A program made the position numbers and the translations under genes. A DNA stretch of 64,000 nt from Altererythrobacter aquiaggeris (GTDB taxonomy: Bacteria; Pseudomonadota; Alphaproteobacteria; Sphingomonadales; Sphingomonadaceae): assembly GCF_037154015.1 (NCBI RefSeq), contig NZ_JBANRL010000001.1, forward strand, positions 2,294,001 through 2,358,000, written 5' to 3'. The notes under the pieces are model-generated. The model had not been told where the DNA came from. It saw only the letters and a list, made by a program, of their open reading frames with translations, and did not search any database. The first letter of the stretch is position 1, and each line of letters begins with the position of its first letter. Of the stretch, positions 16,005 through 24,228 are shown piece after piece.

Positions 16005-17323
16005 ACGCGCAATCATCCGCCGGCGTGTTCAATCCGCGAACAGTGCTTGTCATGCTGGTTTTCGGCGCGGCGGTGTTTTTTGCCATGCTGTATTTTATCG
16101 GCGCAGGGCTGACCGGAAATACCCCCAATGATGGCGGCGGCCATGGCGGCGGGCGCGGGCTAAACGGTTATTACGCAATGGCTGAATATCTGGAGGCAGA
16201 GGGGCACGATGTCAGTCGGTCGCGAAGCCGCAGCGCGCATGATGATGGTGCCTTACTTGTATTGACCCCGCCGCATTCCGCCGATGCAGGCCAGCTGGCA
16301 CAGATTATCGGGGATCGCCGGTACGTTGGCCCGACGATACTGGTGTTACCCAAATGGCAGGCGGTGGCCATTCCGCGGCAGGCACAGGCCGGTACAGCGA
16401 CGAAAGAAGGCTGGGTCCAGATTATCGGTGCGCAAGTGCCGCGCTGGGCCGAAGGAATATCCGCCACTGCGCCGCTCGACCTCCAGATTTCTCGGGTTGA
16501 AAGCCGAACATGGACTGCTCCCGGACGCGAGGGAGCGCTGCCTGACCCCGAAACGATCCAGACGATGTCCTCGGGCGCGATTGCTGCCATTGCGCGCGAT
16601 GCGAAGGGGCAAACGCTGGCCGGTTACCTTGATGACGGCGATTATCCTTCGCTGGGCGATATGGCCGGCGGCGGCAGACCGGCGGCAAGACCTGAACGCG
16701 GGCCAGACAGAAAAACCGGTAAGTCCTATCACGACATATATCCGCTGGTGATCATTGCAGAGCCCGACCTCGTCAACAACTGGGGTTTCACCGGGCAGGC
16801 CAACGCCGCATTTGTTCACGCATTGGTCGATGCAGCGATGGATGATGCCGATTTGCCGGTTGTGTTCGACATGACGCTAAGCGGATTGGGCACACAAAAG
16901 AATTTGCTCACGCTGGCCTTCGAACCCCCGTTTCTGGCCGCAACAATTTGCCTGATGATCGCCTTGATCGCGGTTGGCTGGCGCAGTTTTCGCAGGTTCG
17001 GGCCGCCATTGGCAGAAGGCCCCGCGATCGCGTTCGGCAAACACCAGCTCGTTACCAATGCCGCGGCAATTATACGCAAGACGGGCCGATACCATTTGCT
17101 CGGTCCGCCCTATGCGGTGCTTGTCGCCGGACGGATAGCGGCCGCATTGGGCATGAAACACACGGTGGATGATGCGGCGCTCGACAGGGCATTGGCCGGC
17201 AGAATCAAAAACGCCCCGTCATTCGCCGATAATGCCCGGATATTGCGCACATCGCGTAACCCGGGCGAGTTGCTGCGTGCCTCGCAAGCGCTCAAATCCA
17301 TAGAGAGGCTGTTGTATCAATGA
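16001..17323 (+). CDS. DUF4350 domain-containing membrane protein
   Basis: 440 residues. A membrane helix at about 13-36 is followed by a large extracytoplasmic-type domain (about 45-290) resembling DUF4350, with the early LNGYYAMAEYLEAEGHDV segment. A second helix at about 306-325 (FLAATICLMIALIAVGW) leads to a helical cytoplasmic tail. DUF4350 proteins are thought to bind a ligand or partner outside the membrane and accompany MoxR-type ATPases. ATG 16001 overlaps the previous stop, and its own stop overlaps the MoxR start, so expression is tightly coupled. Confidence 0.8.
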   Translation: MNAQSSAGVFNPRTVLVMLVFGAAVFFAMLYFIGAGLTGNTPNDGGGHGGGRGLNGYYAMAEYLEAEGHDVSRSRSRSAHDDGALLVLTPPHSADAGQLAQIIGDRRYVGPTILVLPKWQAVAIPRQAQAGTATKEGWVQIIGAQVPRWAEGISATAPLDLQISRVESRTWTAPGREGALPDPETIQTMSSGAIAAIARDAKGQTLAGYLDDGDYPSLGDMAGGGRPAARPERGPDRKTGKSYHDIYPLVIIAEPDLVNNWGFTGQANAAFVHALVDAAMDDADLPVVFDMTLSGLGTQKNLLTLAFEPPFLAATICLMIALIAVGWRSFRRFGPPLAEGPAIAFGKHQLVTNAAAIIRKTGRYHLLGPPYAVLVAGRIAAALGMKHTVDDAALDRALAGRIKNAPSFADNARILRTSRNPGELLRASQALKSIERLLYQ

Positions 17324-18282
17324 CCATGACACTCGAACAGTTGCAGGAGCTTGCCACAGCAATCCGCAGCGAAGTCGCCAAAGCGATTGTCGGTCAGGAC
17401 AAAACCGTCGACCATCTGCTGGTTGCGCTGGTCAGTCAGGGTCACGTGCTGCTGGAAGGCCCACCGGGAACAGCCAAGACGTTTCTGGCGCAATGTTTCG
17501 CGGGCGCACTTGGACTTGATTACGGACGCATCCAGTTCACCCCCGATTTGCTGCCCGGCGATATTCTGGGCTCCAATCTGTTCAACTTCCAGACCAGCAG
17601 TTTTACACTCACGCGCGGTCCGATCTTTCGCGAATTGTTGCTGGCGGACGAAATTAACCGCACCCCGCCGAAAACGCAGGCCGCTCTGCTCGAGGCGATG
17701 CAGGAACGGCGGGTGACGCTGGACGGCGAAACCCATGCGCTGCCGGACCGGTTCACGGTATTCGCAACACAAAACCCGATTGAAAATCAAGGGGTTTACC
17801 CGCTTCCCGAAGCGCAGCTGGACCGGTTTTTGTTCAAACTGCTGATCGAGTATCCCAGTGAGGCCGAAGAAACCGCGATTGTCACTCGCTTTGCGGATAA
17901 GGGCGGCCCGCCGCGCGCCGCCGATTACGGCATTGGGGCGGTCACCAGTTCCGCCAGACTTGGTGAAGCCGCTGCGGCGCTGGATGAAGTCACGGCAGCG
18001 CCGGAAATCACCGATTATATCGTCCGGCTGATCAGATCTACCCGCGAACACGGCGATCTGGCATCGGGGGCCAGCCCGCGCGCCGCCGTTCTGCTTGCCC
18101 GTGCGTCGCGCGCGCGCGCCGCGCTTTCGGGGCGCGGTTATGTGATCCCCGACGATGTAAAGGCGTTGGCTGCGGCGGTGCTGCGCCACCGTTTGCTGCT
18201 TTCGCCGGCGGCGGAGATCGAGGGCCGCGATATGGAGGAACTTGTCGCCGGGCTTGTCGAAAGCACAGAAGCGCCGCGATAA
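17320..18282 (+). CDS. MoxR-family AAA+ ATPase
   Basis: 320 residues. Walker A is GPPGTAKT at about 48-55, Walker B LLADEINR with NRTPPKTQAALLEAM following, then the sensor-1 region FATQNPIENQG and the lid domain from about 210. MoxR ATPases remodel or activate partners that carry von Willebrand-like or DUF58 domains; the DUF58 protein encoded immediately downstream is the likely partner. The ATG overlaps the DUF4350 stop (ATGA). No substrate is known for this group, so the chaperone role is inferred from family and context. Confidence 0.93.
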   Translation: MTMTLEQLQELATAIRSEVAKAIVGQDKTVDHLLVALVSQGHVLLEGPPGTAKTFLAQCFAGALGLDYGRIQFTPDLLPGDILGSNLFNFQTSSFTLTRGPIFRELLLADEINRTPPKTQAALLEAMQERRVTLDGETHALPDRFTVFATQNPIENQGVYPLPEAQLDRFLFKLLIEYPSEAEETAIVTRFADKGGPPRAADYGIGAVTSSARLGEAAAALDEVTAAPEITDYIVRLIRSTREHGDLASGASPRAAVLLARASRARAALSGRGYVIPDDVKALAAAVLRHRLLLSPAAEIEGRDMEELVAGLVESTEAPR

Positions 18283-18290
18283 GGCACTTG

Positions 18291-19607
18291 ATGAATTTCC
18301 CGATTGTCCCTTCGGCCAGAGCGGCATGGATAGCAGCCGCAGCCGCGCCGATCGCCTTGCTGGCCGCGGCAACCACGCCCGATGCCTGGATCGCCGCGCC
18401 AGCCGCTGCGGCGGCTCTGCTTGTGCTGGTGCTGCTGGACGGCTTTCTGGCGGGCCGGCTGGTGGAAGTCTGGGTGGACGCTCCTGCCGATACCGAAATC
18501 GCCAACCCGGCGTTAATTCAGGTGGCGGCGGTGATCGGCGGCGGCGGCCACCGGGCAACCGCGGCATTGGCCTGCGATCCGCGCCTGTCAGCAGGGGGCC
18601 GGATCGAGATCCCGCTGGTCCGCGGAGATACCGGCTGGCGGGGCAGCGCGCAGCCGGTGCCCGCGCGGCGCGGTACTGCAGCGATAACACGCCTCTGGCT
18701 GCGCTGGCGCGGGCCATTGGGGCTTGGTTGCCGCCAGATCGAGCAGGACATCAACCGCGAGATCAGGATCTGGCCCGACCTTTCACCGGTCAGGTCCCCT
18801 GCCATGCAAACAGTCCTGCGCGATGCGCAATTTGGCCTGATTGCGCGCCGGATGCGCGGCGAGGGTACGCAATTCGAGGCGCTGAGCGAATATCAGCCCG
18901 GCATGGATCGCCGCCGGATCGACTGGAAGGCCAGCGCGCGCCACACCCGCCTGTATGCGCGCGAGAACGAAAGCGAGCGCAACAACCAGATCGTATTCGC
19001 TTTCGACTGCGGTCAGGCAATGTGCGAGCCGGTTGACGGCATCCCGAGGATTGACCGCGCAGTCAGCGCCGCTTTGACCGCCAGCTATGCCGCGCTGAAA
19101 GGCGGAGACAGGGTTGCACTGTTCGGATTTGCCGCGCGCCCAGAAATGGCCACGCCGTTCATCGCCAATGCACGGGAATTCCGTCAGCTGCAAAGTGCCG
19201 CCGCCAGCCTGGACTACCGGTTCGAGGAATCGAACTTCACACTGGCCCTGGCAACTTTGGCTGCGCGGCTGAAGCGCCGCAGCCTGATTGTGCTGTTCAG
19301 CGATTTTCATGATCCGACAGGCGCAGAATTGATGGTGGAAAGCGTTGGCCGGCTGGTGGACAAACATCTGGTGCTGTTTGTTGTCATGCAGGATGCCGAA
19401 CTTGCGGAAATTCGCGGCGCTGTGCCCGGCGATCTTCGCAGTCTTTCAATGGCGGTTACAGCCGATATCTTGTCCCGGCAGCGCGCTGTCGTGCTGCAGC
19501 GGCTGCGGCAGATGGGTGTCGATGTGGTCGAGGCAGGCCATGCCGATGTCGGCAGCCGGCTGATCGACAGATATTTCAGGATCAAGCTGTCAGGAGCAAT
19601 CGGTTGA
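18291..19607 (+). CDS. DUF58 domain-containing protein (vWA-like, degenerate MIDAS)
   Basis: 438 residues. One or two hydrophobic N-terminal helices (about 10-55) precede a linker with REIRIWPD, the DUF58 signature GEGTQFEALSEYQPGMDRRRIDWKA at about 193-218 (read here in parts), and a vWA-like fold from about 235. At the metal-ion site the usual DxSxS is replaced by DCGQA, so metal binding is doubtful. It is a probable partner of the MoxR ATPase encoded just before it. ATG 18291 has AAGG six bases upstream, and its stop overlaps the next gene as TGATG. Confidence 0.88.
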   Translation: MNFPIVPSARAAWIAAAAAPIALLAAATTPDAWIAAPAAAAALLVLVLLDGFLAGRLVEVWVDAPADTEIANPALIQVAAVIGGGGHRATAALACDPRLSAGGRIEIPLVRGDTGWRGSAQPVPARRGTAAITRLWLRWRGPLGLGCRQIEQDINREIRIWPDLSPVRSPAMQTVLRDAQFGLIARRMRGEGTQFEALSEYQPGMDRRRIDWKASARHTRLYARENESERNNQIVFAFDCGQAMCEPVDGIPRIDRAVSAALTASYAALKGGDRVALFGFAARPEMATPFIANAREFRQLQSAAASLDYRFEESNFTLALATLAARLKRRSLIVLFSDFHDPTGAELMVESVGRLVDKHLVLFVVMQDAELAEIRGAVPGDLRSLSMAVTADILSRQRAVVLQRLRQMGVDVVEAGHADVGSRLIDRYFRIKLSGAIG

Positions 19608-20662
19608 TGGCGTTTCCCAATCCGTTTGCGCGCAAGGAAGTGGTGCCGCCTGCCGATATCGAGGCCGCTGCACTTCGCTCTGACCGGTTCAGGCTTGAAC
19701 GTGAGGCCGACTGGCGGCGGCTGGATAAAATCCTTTGGCAGATGGAAAGCGGTAAGATGCGGCGGCTGCCCGATGCAGATGTGCTCGATCTCCCCGTGCT
19801 GTACCGGACTGCCGCATCCAGCCTTTCGGTCGCGCGCGAGACATCGCTGGATAGCTCGGTTACCGCATATCTGGAGGCGCTGGTTCGCCGCGCATGGTTT
19901 CAGATCTATGGCCCGCGCACCGGCTTTATCAACTGGCTGAGCGGTTTTCTGGGCGGCGGATGGAGCCGTTCGGTGCGCGAGATCTGGCTTGAAATATGTA
20001 TCGCTTTGGCGGTGATGGCTGCCGGGACTGCGGTGGGTTGGTTGCTGGCTGCGCGCAGCACCGGATGGTATCACGCGCTTGTCCCCGCGCAATTCGCCGA
20101 TACCCGCGTGCCAGGTGCCAGCCGCGAACAATTGCTGGAGGGGCTTGCGGGCCAGGATACTGCCGCCGGATTGTCGGCATTTTCCGCGATGCTGTTCAAC
20201 AATAACGCGCGGGTCGCGATCCTCGCCTTTGCGCTGGGATTTGCTTTTGGCATCCCGTCGGTGATGCTGCTGGTTCACAACATGGCGGTGCTGGGCGCGA
20301 TGCTATGGCTGTTTTCGACCCAGGACCTTGTGCCTGAATTTGCCGCGTGGCTTTCGGTTCACGGGACCACCGAACTTTTCGCAATATTGCTATCAGGCGC
20401 GGCCGGAATGCATATCGGCAGATCAATGGCATTTCCGGGCAAACGCACAATCATGTCGGCCGCATCGGAGGCCGGACGGCGCGCCGCAGTGGTCATGATC
20501 GGCGTGGTCTTCATGATGGTCATAGCCGGTCTTCTGGAAGCATTCGGGCGTGAACTAGTCACGGATATGCGGGCCAGATACGCCATCGGCGCCGCGATGC
20601 TGCTGTTCTGGATGCTTTATTTCCTCGCCGCCGGGCGCGGCAAGCCGGCAGGCGCGCCGTGA
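19607..20662 (+). CDS. SpoIIM/DUF95-like multispan membrane protein
   Basis: 351 residues. A soluble N-terminal third (about 1-110) is followed by five or so membrane helices, including LEICIALAVMAAGTAVGWLL and VAILAFALGFAFGIPSVMLL, and the family's conserved HNMAVLGAMLWLF and HGTTELFAILLSGAAG. These match the stage II sporulation protein M/DUF95 family. This organism does not sporulate, so the name marks family only. In SpoIIM the fold helps localise peptidoglycan hydrolases, which suggests but does not prove an envelope role here. Starts and stops overlap both neighbours. Confidence 0.85.
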   Translation: MAFPNPFARKEVVPPADIEAAALRSDRFRLEREADWRRLDKILWQMESGKMRRLPDADVLDLPVLYRTAASSLSVARETSLDSSVTAYLEALVRRAWFQIYGPRTGFINWLSGFLGGGWSRSVREIWLEICIALAVMAAGTAVGWLLAARSTGWYHALVPAQFADTRVPGASREQLLEGLAGQDTAAGLSAFSAMLFNNNARVAILAFALGFAFGIPSVMLLVHNMAVLGAMLWLFSTQDLVPEFAAWLSVHGTTELFAILLSGAAGMHIGRSMAFPGKRTIMSAASEAGRRAAVVMIGVVFMMVIAGLLEAFGRELVTDMRARYAIGAAMLLFWMLYFLAAGRGKPAGAP

Positions 20663-21567
20663 GCAGGGCAGCAAACTGGCGCGATGGGGCGGCAAAACGC
20701 GCGCGCACTCTGGTGACCCCCGAAGGCGTCGCCGTGCCGGTAACACTGGCCACAATCGGTTCGCGCGCGGGAGCACTACTGATCGATTTTGTGATTATCA
20801 ATGCAGCTGTGCTGCTGGCGGCCCTGCTGCTGCTGTGGACTGGCATCAGCGTGTTCGGTGCAAGCGGAGAAACCAGCGGACCGATCGAACTGATCATCGT
20901 CTTCTGGATGATTTTCACTTTCGTGGTTTACAATTTCTATTTCGTATTTTTCGAAATGGGGCCGCGCGGTGCGACACCGGGGAAAAGGCTGACGGGCATC
21001 CGCGTCGCGGCGCACGGGACCAGGCGGCTGACCGCAGAAGCGATCGTGGCGCGCAACCTTCTGCGGCAGATCGAGCTGTTCATGCCTTTGCTGTTCATCA
21101 TGGGTGCGCCCTCGGGCGAAGGGGGGGCGGCAGGCTGGGCAGCTGGCGGCTGGTTCGCCATATTCCTGCTGTTTCCGGTGTTCAACCGCGATAATCTGCG
21201 CGCCGGCGATCTGATTGCGGGAACTTGGGTAATCGAAGCCCCGCGGCCGATACTGGCCGAAGCCATGTTCGCCAAACGGGCCGTATCTGCTGCCTGCCCG
21301 AGCATTGTCACCGCCGCTGACTATGTATTTGATGAGGCGGATTTGAGTGTTTATGGTGAATACGAGCTACAGACACTCGAGCGGATATTGCGCGAGGGCC
21401 GCGCAGAAGCAATCGAAGCAGTGCACGATGCCATCTGCCGCAAACTCGGCTGGAATAGCGGTAATGGCGACGAGCGCGCATTTCTGGAAGCGTTTTACGC
21501 CCGGCTGCGCGCCAAACTGGAACAGGATATGCGCTTCGGAAAACGCAAGGCGGACAAATTCACATGA
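20659..21567 (+). CDS. RDD family membrane protein
   Basis: 302 residues. The RDD domain occupies about 20-190. Its first helix has the arginine in TIGSRAGALLIDFVII and the aspartate in the same helix; the later motif FEMGPRGATPGKRLTGIRV is the classic RDD loop, and a second RDD-like aspartate lies in NRDNLRAGDLIAGTWV. A soluble tail of about 100 residues follows, ending in a basic cluster. RDD proteins include ion transporters, but most are uncharacterised. The GTG start overlaps the previous stop, and the stop overlaps the beta-lactamase ATG. Confidence 0.86.
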   Translation: MSRAANWRDGAAKRARTLVTPEGVAVPVTLATIGSRAGALLIDFVIINAAVLLAALLLLWTGISVFGASGETSGPIELIIVFWMIFTFVVYNFYFVFFEMGPRGATPGKRLTGIRVAAHGTRRLTAEAIVARNLLRQIELFMPLLFIMGAPSGEGGAAGWAAGGWFAIFLLFPVFNRDNLRAGDLIAGTWVIEAPRPILAEAMFAKRAVSAACPSIVTAADYVFDEADLSVYGEYELQTLERILREGRAEAIEAVHDAICRKLGWNSGNGDERAFLEAFYARLRAKLEQDMRFGKRKADKFT

Positions 21568-22472
21568 CAGATTATCATCACTGGAACCGCAGAACCATGC
21601 TTGGGGCTGCTGCAGCCAGCATTGCTGCAGTGGGACTTCGCGGCTGCACCTTGCCTGAAAAAGGGTTCGACGGCAGCGCGCGTCTGCGGGCACTCGAAAT
21701 GGAAAGCGGGGGCATATTGGGCGCTGCAATTCTGGACACTGCCAGCGGGCAGATGCTGGGCAACCGGCTTGACGAACGGTTCGCCCATTGCTCGTCGTTC
21801 AAACTTTCTCTGGCGGCGATGGCCTTGCGCGCGGGCGATGCGGTGCTGGACACAAAGGTTTCTATCGCGGACAGCGACATCACCACCTATTCTCCGGTTA
21901 CGCAGCCGCTGGTGGGCCGGTCCATGACCATCCGCGAACTGGCGAAAGCCGCACTTGTCGCCAGCGACAATGCAGCGGCTAATCTGGTGCTCCGCCAGTT
22001 GGGCGGGCCGGGCGCGCTTACCGGGTTCTGGCGCTCTATCGGTGATGATGTCAGCCGGCTGGACCGCACCGAACCATCGCTCAATTATGTTCCGCCGGGG
22101 GAAGTGCGCGATACGACGACCGCGCGTGCAATGGCGCAAACGGTCGGCAACCTGCTGTTTGGTGATGCGCTTGACGGCCCGCAGCGCACGATATTGCGCG
22201 GCTGGATGCGCGAGACACAGACCGGAATGAACCGCGTTCGCGGCGGTATTCCGTCAGGCTGGGATTCCGGCGACAAAACCGGCACCGCTTTTGCGCAAGG
22301 CATGGGCAGCATCTACGTCGATCTGGCCTTTGCCGTCCCGCCTGGCGGCGAATCGGTAATCATTGCGGGGTATTTTAAAGTGGCCGAAGTGCACAGCAAG
22401 GTCGAACCCGATAGCGCAGCGGTTCTTGCCGCGCTGGGCGCCATCGCCGCTACCTGGGTCCGGCCTGTCTGA
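21564..22472 (+). CDS. Class A serine beta-lactamase, Tat/lipoprotein-type signal
   Basis: 302 residues with every class A catalytic element. The nucleophile S77 and K80 are in CSSFK, S134-D135-N136 form the SDN loop, E170 to N174 make EPSLN in the omega loop, and K238-T239-G240 form KTG. It should hydrolyse penicillin-type beta-lactams in the periplasm; the spectrum cannot be read. The signal has a twin-arginine pattern (NRRTMLG) and a possible lipobox GLRGC with C28, so it may be exported folded and lipid-anchored. The ATG overlaps the RDD stop (ATGA), making it the last cistron of the MoxR operon, an unusual setting with no ampR-like regulator nearby. Confidence 0.93.
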   Translation: MTDYHHWNRRTMLGAAAASIAAVGLRGCTLPEKGFDGSARLRALEMESGGILGAAILDTASGQMLGNRLDERFAHCSSFKLSLAAMALRAGDAVLDTKVSIADSDITTYSPVTQPLVGRSMTIRELAKAALVASDNAAANLVLRQLGGPGALTGFWRSIGDDVSRLDRTEPSLNYVPPGEVRDTTTARAMAQTVGNLLFGDALDGPQRTILRGWMRETQTGMNRVRGGIPSGWDSGDKTGTAFAQGMGSIYVDLAFAVPPGGESVIIAGYFKVAEVHSKVEPDSAAVLAALGAIAATWVRPV

Positions 22473-22514
22473 ACGGGAGAAGAACCGCTGCCCTCCCGCG
22501 CAGTCAAGCCGCGC

Positions 22515-22964
22515 TTATTTGCGCCACTTCATTTCCTGCATCAAGGTGGTGCCCATAAGTTTGCGGAATTCCGCACGGCCGCCGGACTCTGCCTGTAATG
22601 TCGCGATGTTCTTTTTCATCATCTCGCGATACATCTTGCCGCGGCGTTCGCTCTCGGCCTCATCCGCAAAATCGGCAAACCGGGTGATGAGATATAGGTC
22701 GGGCTCACCGTCGCGGGGATGCACGTTGACCAGAACTTCGTAACTGGAAATCCAGCCCTGCGCGACAGCATAATCCTGGCCCTGGCGCCATTGGGCAGCC
22801 AGATGGTTGGCATATTCCAGCGCATGGCCATCATCGATGCTGATGGCGGAAACTTCGACCCAGTCGCCGCCGGTCATGGGATACTGATCCTGTGCAATCA
22901 CGGGGGTGGCAAAGACAAACCCGGCGGACGCAGCAATGATCGCACCTTTATTAATAAATTTCAT
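22515..22964 (-). CDS. Small secreted protein of unknown function
   Basis: 149 residues. A Sec signal peptide (about 1-24, cleavage after VIA in PVIAQDQ) is followed by a compact domain with repeated aromatic and acidic positions (DWVEVSAISIDDGHALEY, EPDLYLITRFADFADEAE) and a basic helical end. The pattern is reminiscent of ferredoxin-like dimeric barrel proteins, but I do not recognise a family. GAGGGG stands eight bases before the ATG. A plausible promoter with TTGACT and a small inverted repeat lie upstream on the minus strand. It is convergent with the beta-lactamase gene. Confidence 0.75.
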   Translation of the reverse strand: MKFINKGAIIAASAGFVFATPVIAQDQYPMTGGDWVEVSAISIDDGHALEYANHLAAQWRQGQDYAVAQGWISSYEVLVNVHPRDGEPDLYLITRFADFADEAESERRGKMYREMMKKNIATLQAESGGRAEFRKLMGTTLMQEMKWRK

Positions 22965-23051
22965 AGTATTAGCCCCTCAAACTCTGACACAGGAACAATA
23001 CACCATCGGTCCTGCCAGAAGTCCAATCAACAGGAAGAATCGAAATCCCTA

Positions 23052-23065
23052 TTGTCATTGGACAA
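23052..23065. repeat. Small inverted repeat upstream of the secreted-protein gene
   Basis: TTGTC and GACAA flank four bases (23052-23056 and 23061-23065), about 90 bases upstream of the gene starting at 22964. It could be an operator half-site pair, but an arm of five bases occurs often by chance. Confidence 0.25.
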
Positions 23066-23118
23066 GTGTTGATAGGCCCCAAAAACAAAGGGAGTCAAAT
23101 CGAACAACTTTTTACGGG

Positions 23119-24060
23119 TTAGGTCTGATTACTTGAAAATATAGCGACTTCATTAATCCCGCTGCTGTCAGCACGCCCACGATACATGCCGGGCGTGTTC
23201 ATGGCAAAAGCGGTTGTTCCATCGGGGGATGCGACAATCACGCCGCCATCACCGCCCATCGCGCCAACTTCGGCAATCACAGCATCGGCTGCCGCCTGAG
23301 CGGTTTCGCCCTTCATCCGCATTCGCGCGCAGATTTCATGCGCCACGCCTGCGCGGATAAAAAACTCGCCCGCACCCGTCGCGGACACAGCACAGGCGCG
23401 ATTATCGGCATAGGTGCCCGCGCCAATCATCGGGGAATCGCCGATCCGGCCCCAGCGCTTGCCCGTAAGGCCGCCGGTCGATGTGCCGGCGGCAATATTG
23501 CCGTTTTTATCCGTCGCCACGGCGCCGACCGTCCCGTATTTCAGATCGACATCGAACCAGCCCAGCTTTTTTGATTTCAATTCTTCCAACTGCCGCCAGC
23601 GTTCTGCCGTTGCAAACCAGTCGGGATCGACCAGTTCGATATCCTGTTCGCGGGCAAACACTTCCGCGCCTTCGCGGCTGAGGAATACATGCGGGCTGTT
23701 TTCCATGACGGACCGCGCAAGAATGATCGGGTTCCTGACCTGGGTGGTGCCGGTGCAGGCCCCGGCTGTACGGTCGCGGCCGTCCATGATCGCCGCGTCA
23801 TGTTCGTTCACGCCTTGATAGGTAAAGACTGCGCCGCGACCGGCGTTAAAATGGGGGTCATCCTCCAGAACGACGACAGCGGCCTGAACAGCGTCAAGCG
23901 CTTCGCCGCCCGCCGCCAGAACCGCCTTGCCCGCGTCCAGGGCGGATTGCAGCGCGGCTTCGTAACCGGCCTGAACCTCGCCCGTCATCCGCTCGCGCGT
24001 CATTGTGCCGGCGCCGCCGTGGATGGCGATACTCCAGCGGGATTTTTCGGTCGATGTCAT
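23119..24060 (-). CDS. iaaA: Isoaspartyl peptidase/L-asparaginase (Ntn-hydrolase, type 2)
   Basis: 313 residues. The proenzyme cleaves itself before T177 in KYGTVGAVA to give alpha and beta subunits, and then hydrolyses isoaspartyl dipeptides or asparagine. Other landmarks are WSIAIHGGAGT, HFNAGRGAVFT, the substrate-site segment GRIGDSPMIGAGTYAD, and SATGAGEFFIR. A perfect AGGAGG at 24066-24071 fixes the start at ATG 24060. A longer frame to a TTG at 24129 would add a signal-like stretch but has no ribosome site, so the enzyme is taken as cytoplasmic; export remains possible. Confidence 0.92.
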   Translation of the reverse strand: MTSTEKSRWSIAIHGGAGTMTRERMTGEVQAGYEAALQSALDAGKAVLAAGGEALDAVQAAVVVLEDDPHFNAGRGAVFTYQGVNEHDAAIMDGRDRTAGACTGTTQVRNPIILARSVMENSPHVFLSREGAEVFAREQDIELVDPDWFATAERWRQLEELKSKKLGWFDVDLKYGTVGAVATDKNGNIAAGTSTGGLTGKRWGRIGDSPMIGAGTYADNRACAVSATGAGEFFIRAGVAHEICARMRMKGETAQAAADAVIAEVGAMGGDGGVIVASPDGTTAFAMNTPGMYRGRADSSGINEVAIFSSNQT

Positions 24061-24228
24061 GCGAACCTCCTGAGCGCTGGCTGCAGCCGCTATGCTGCAA
24101 AAATGCCGCGCAGAGCACAATAAAATCAATCCTGCCAGCGGGATGTTATCCGCAGGCGGGCTTAAGCCTCTTCGGAAGCGCGACGAACTGTGCTAGGTTG
24201 TCGATTAACAAACAAGGGGAGACTAATC

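Noticed and set aside
17317-18717. Long minus-strand open frame (466 codons) antisense to the MoxR and DUF58 genes
   Set aside because: It comes from the GC-rich third positions of the real genes, has no recognisable domain, and the plus strand encodes clear families here.
24061-24129. Signal-peptide extension of the isoaspartyl peptidase from a TTG
   Set aside because: An AGGAGG ribosome site lies just before the inner ATG at 24060, while the TTG has none.
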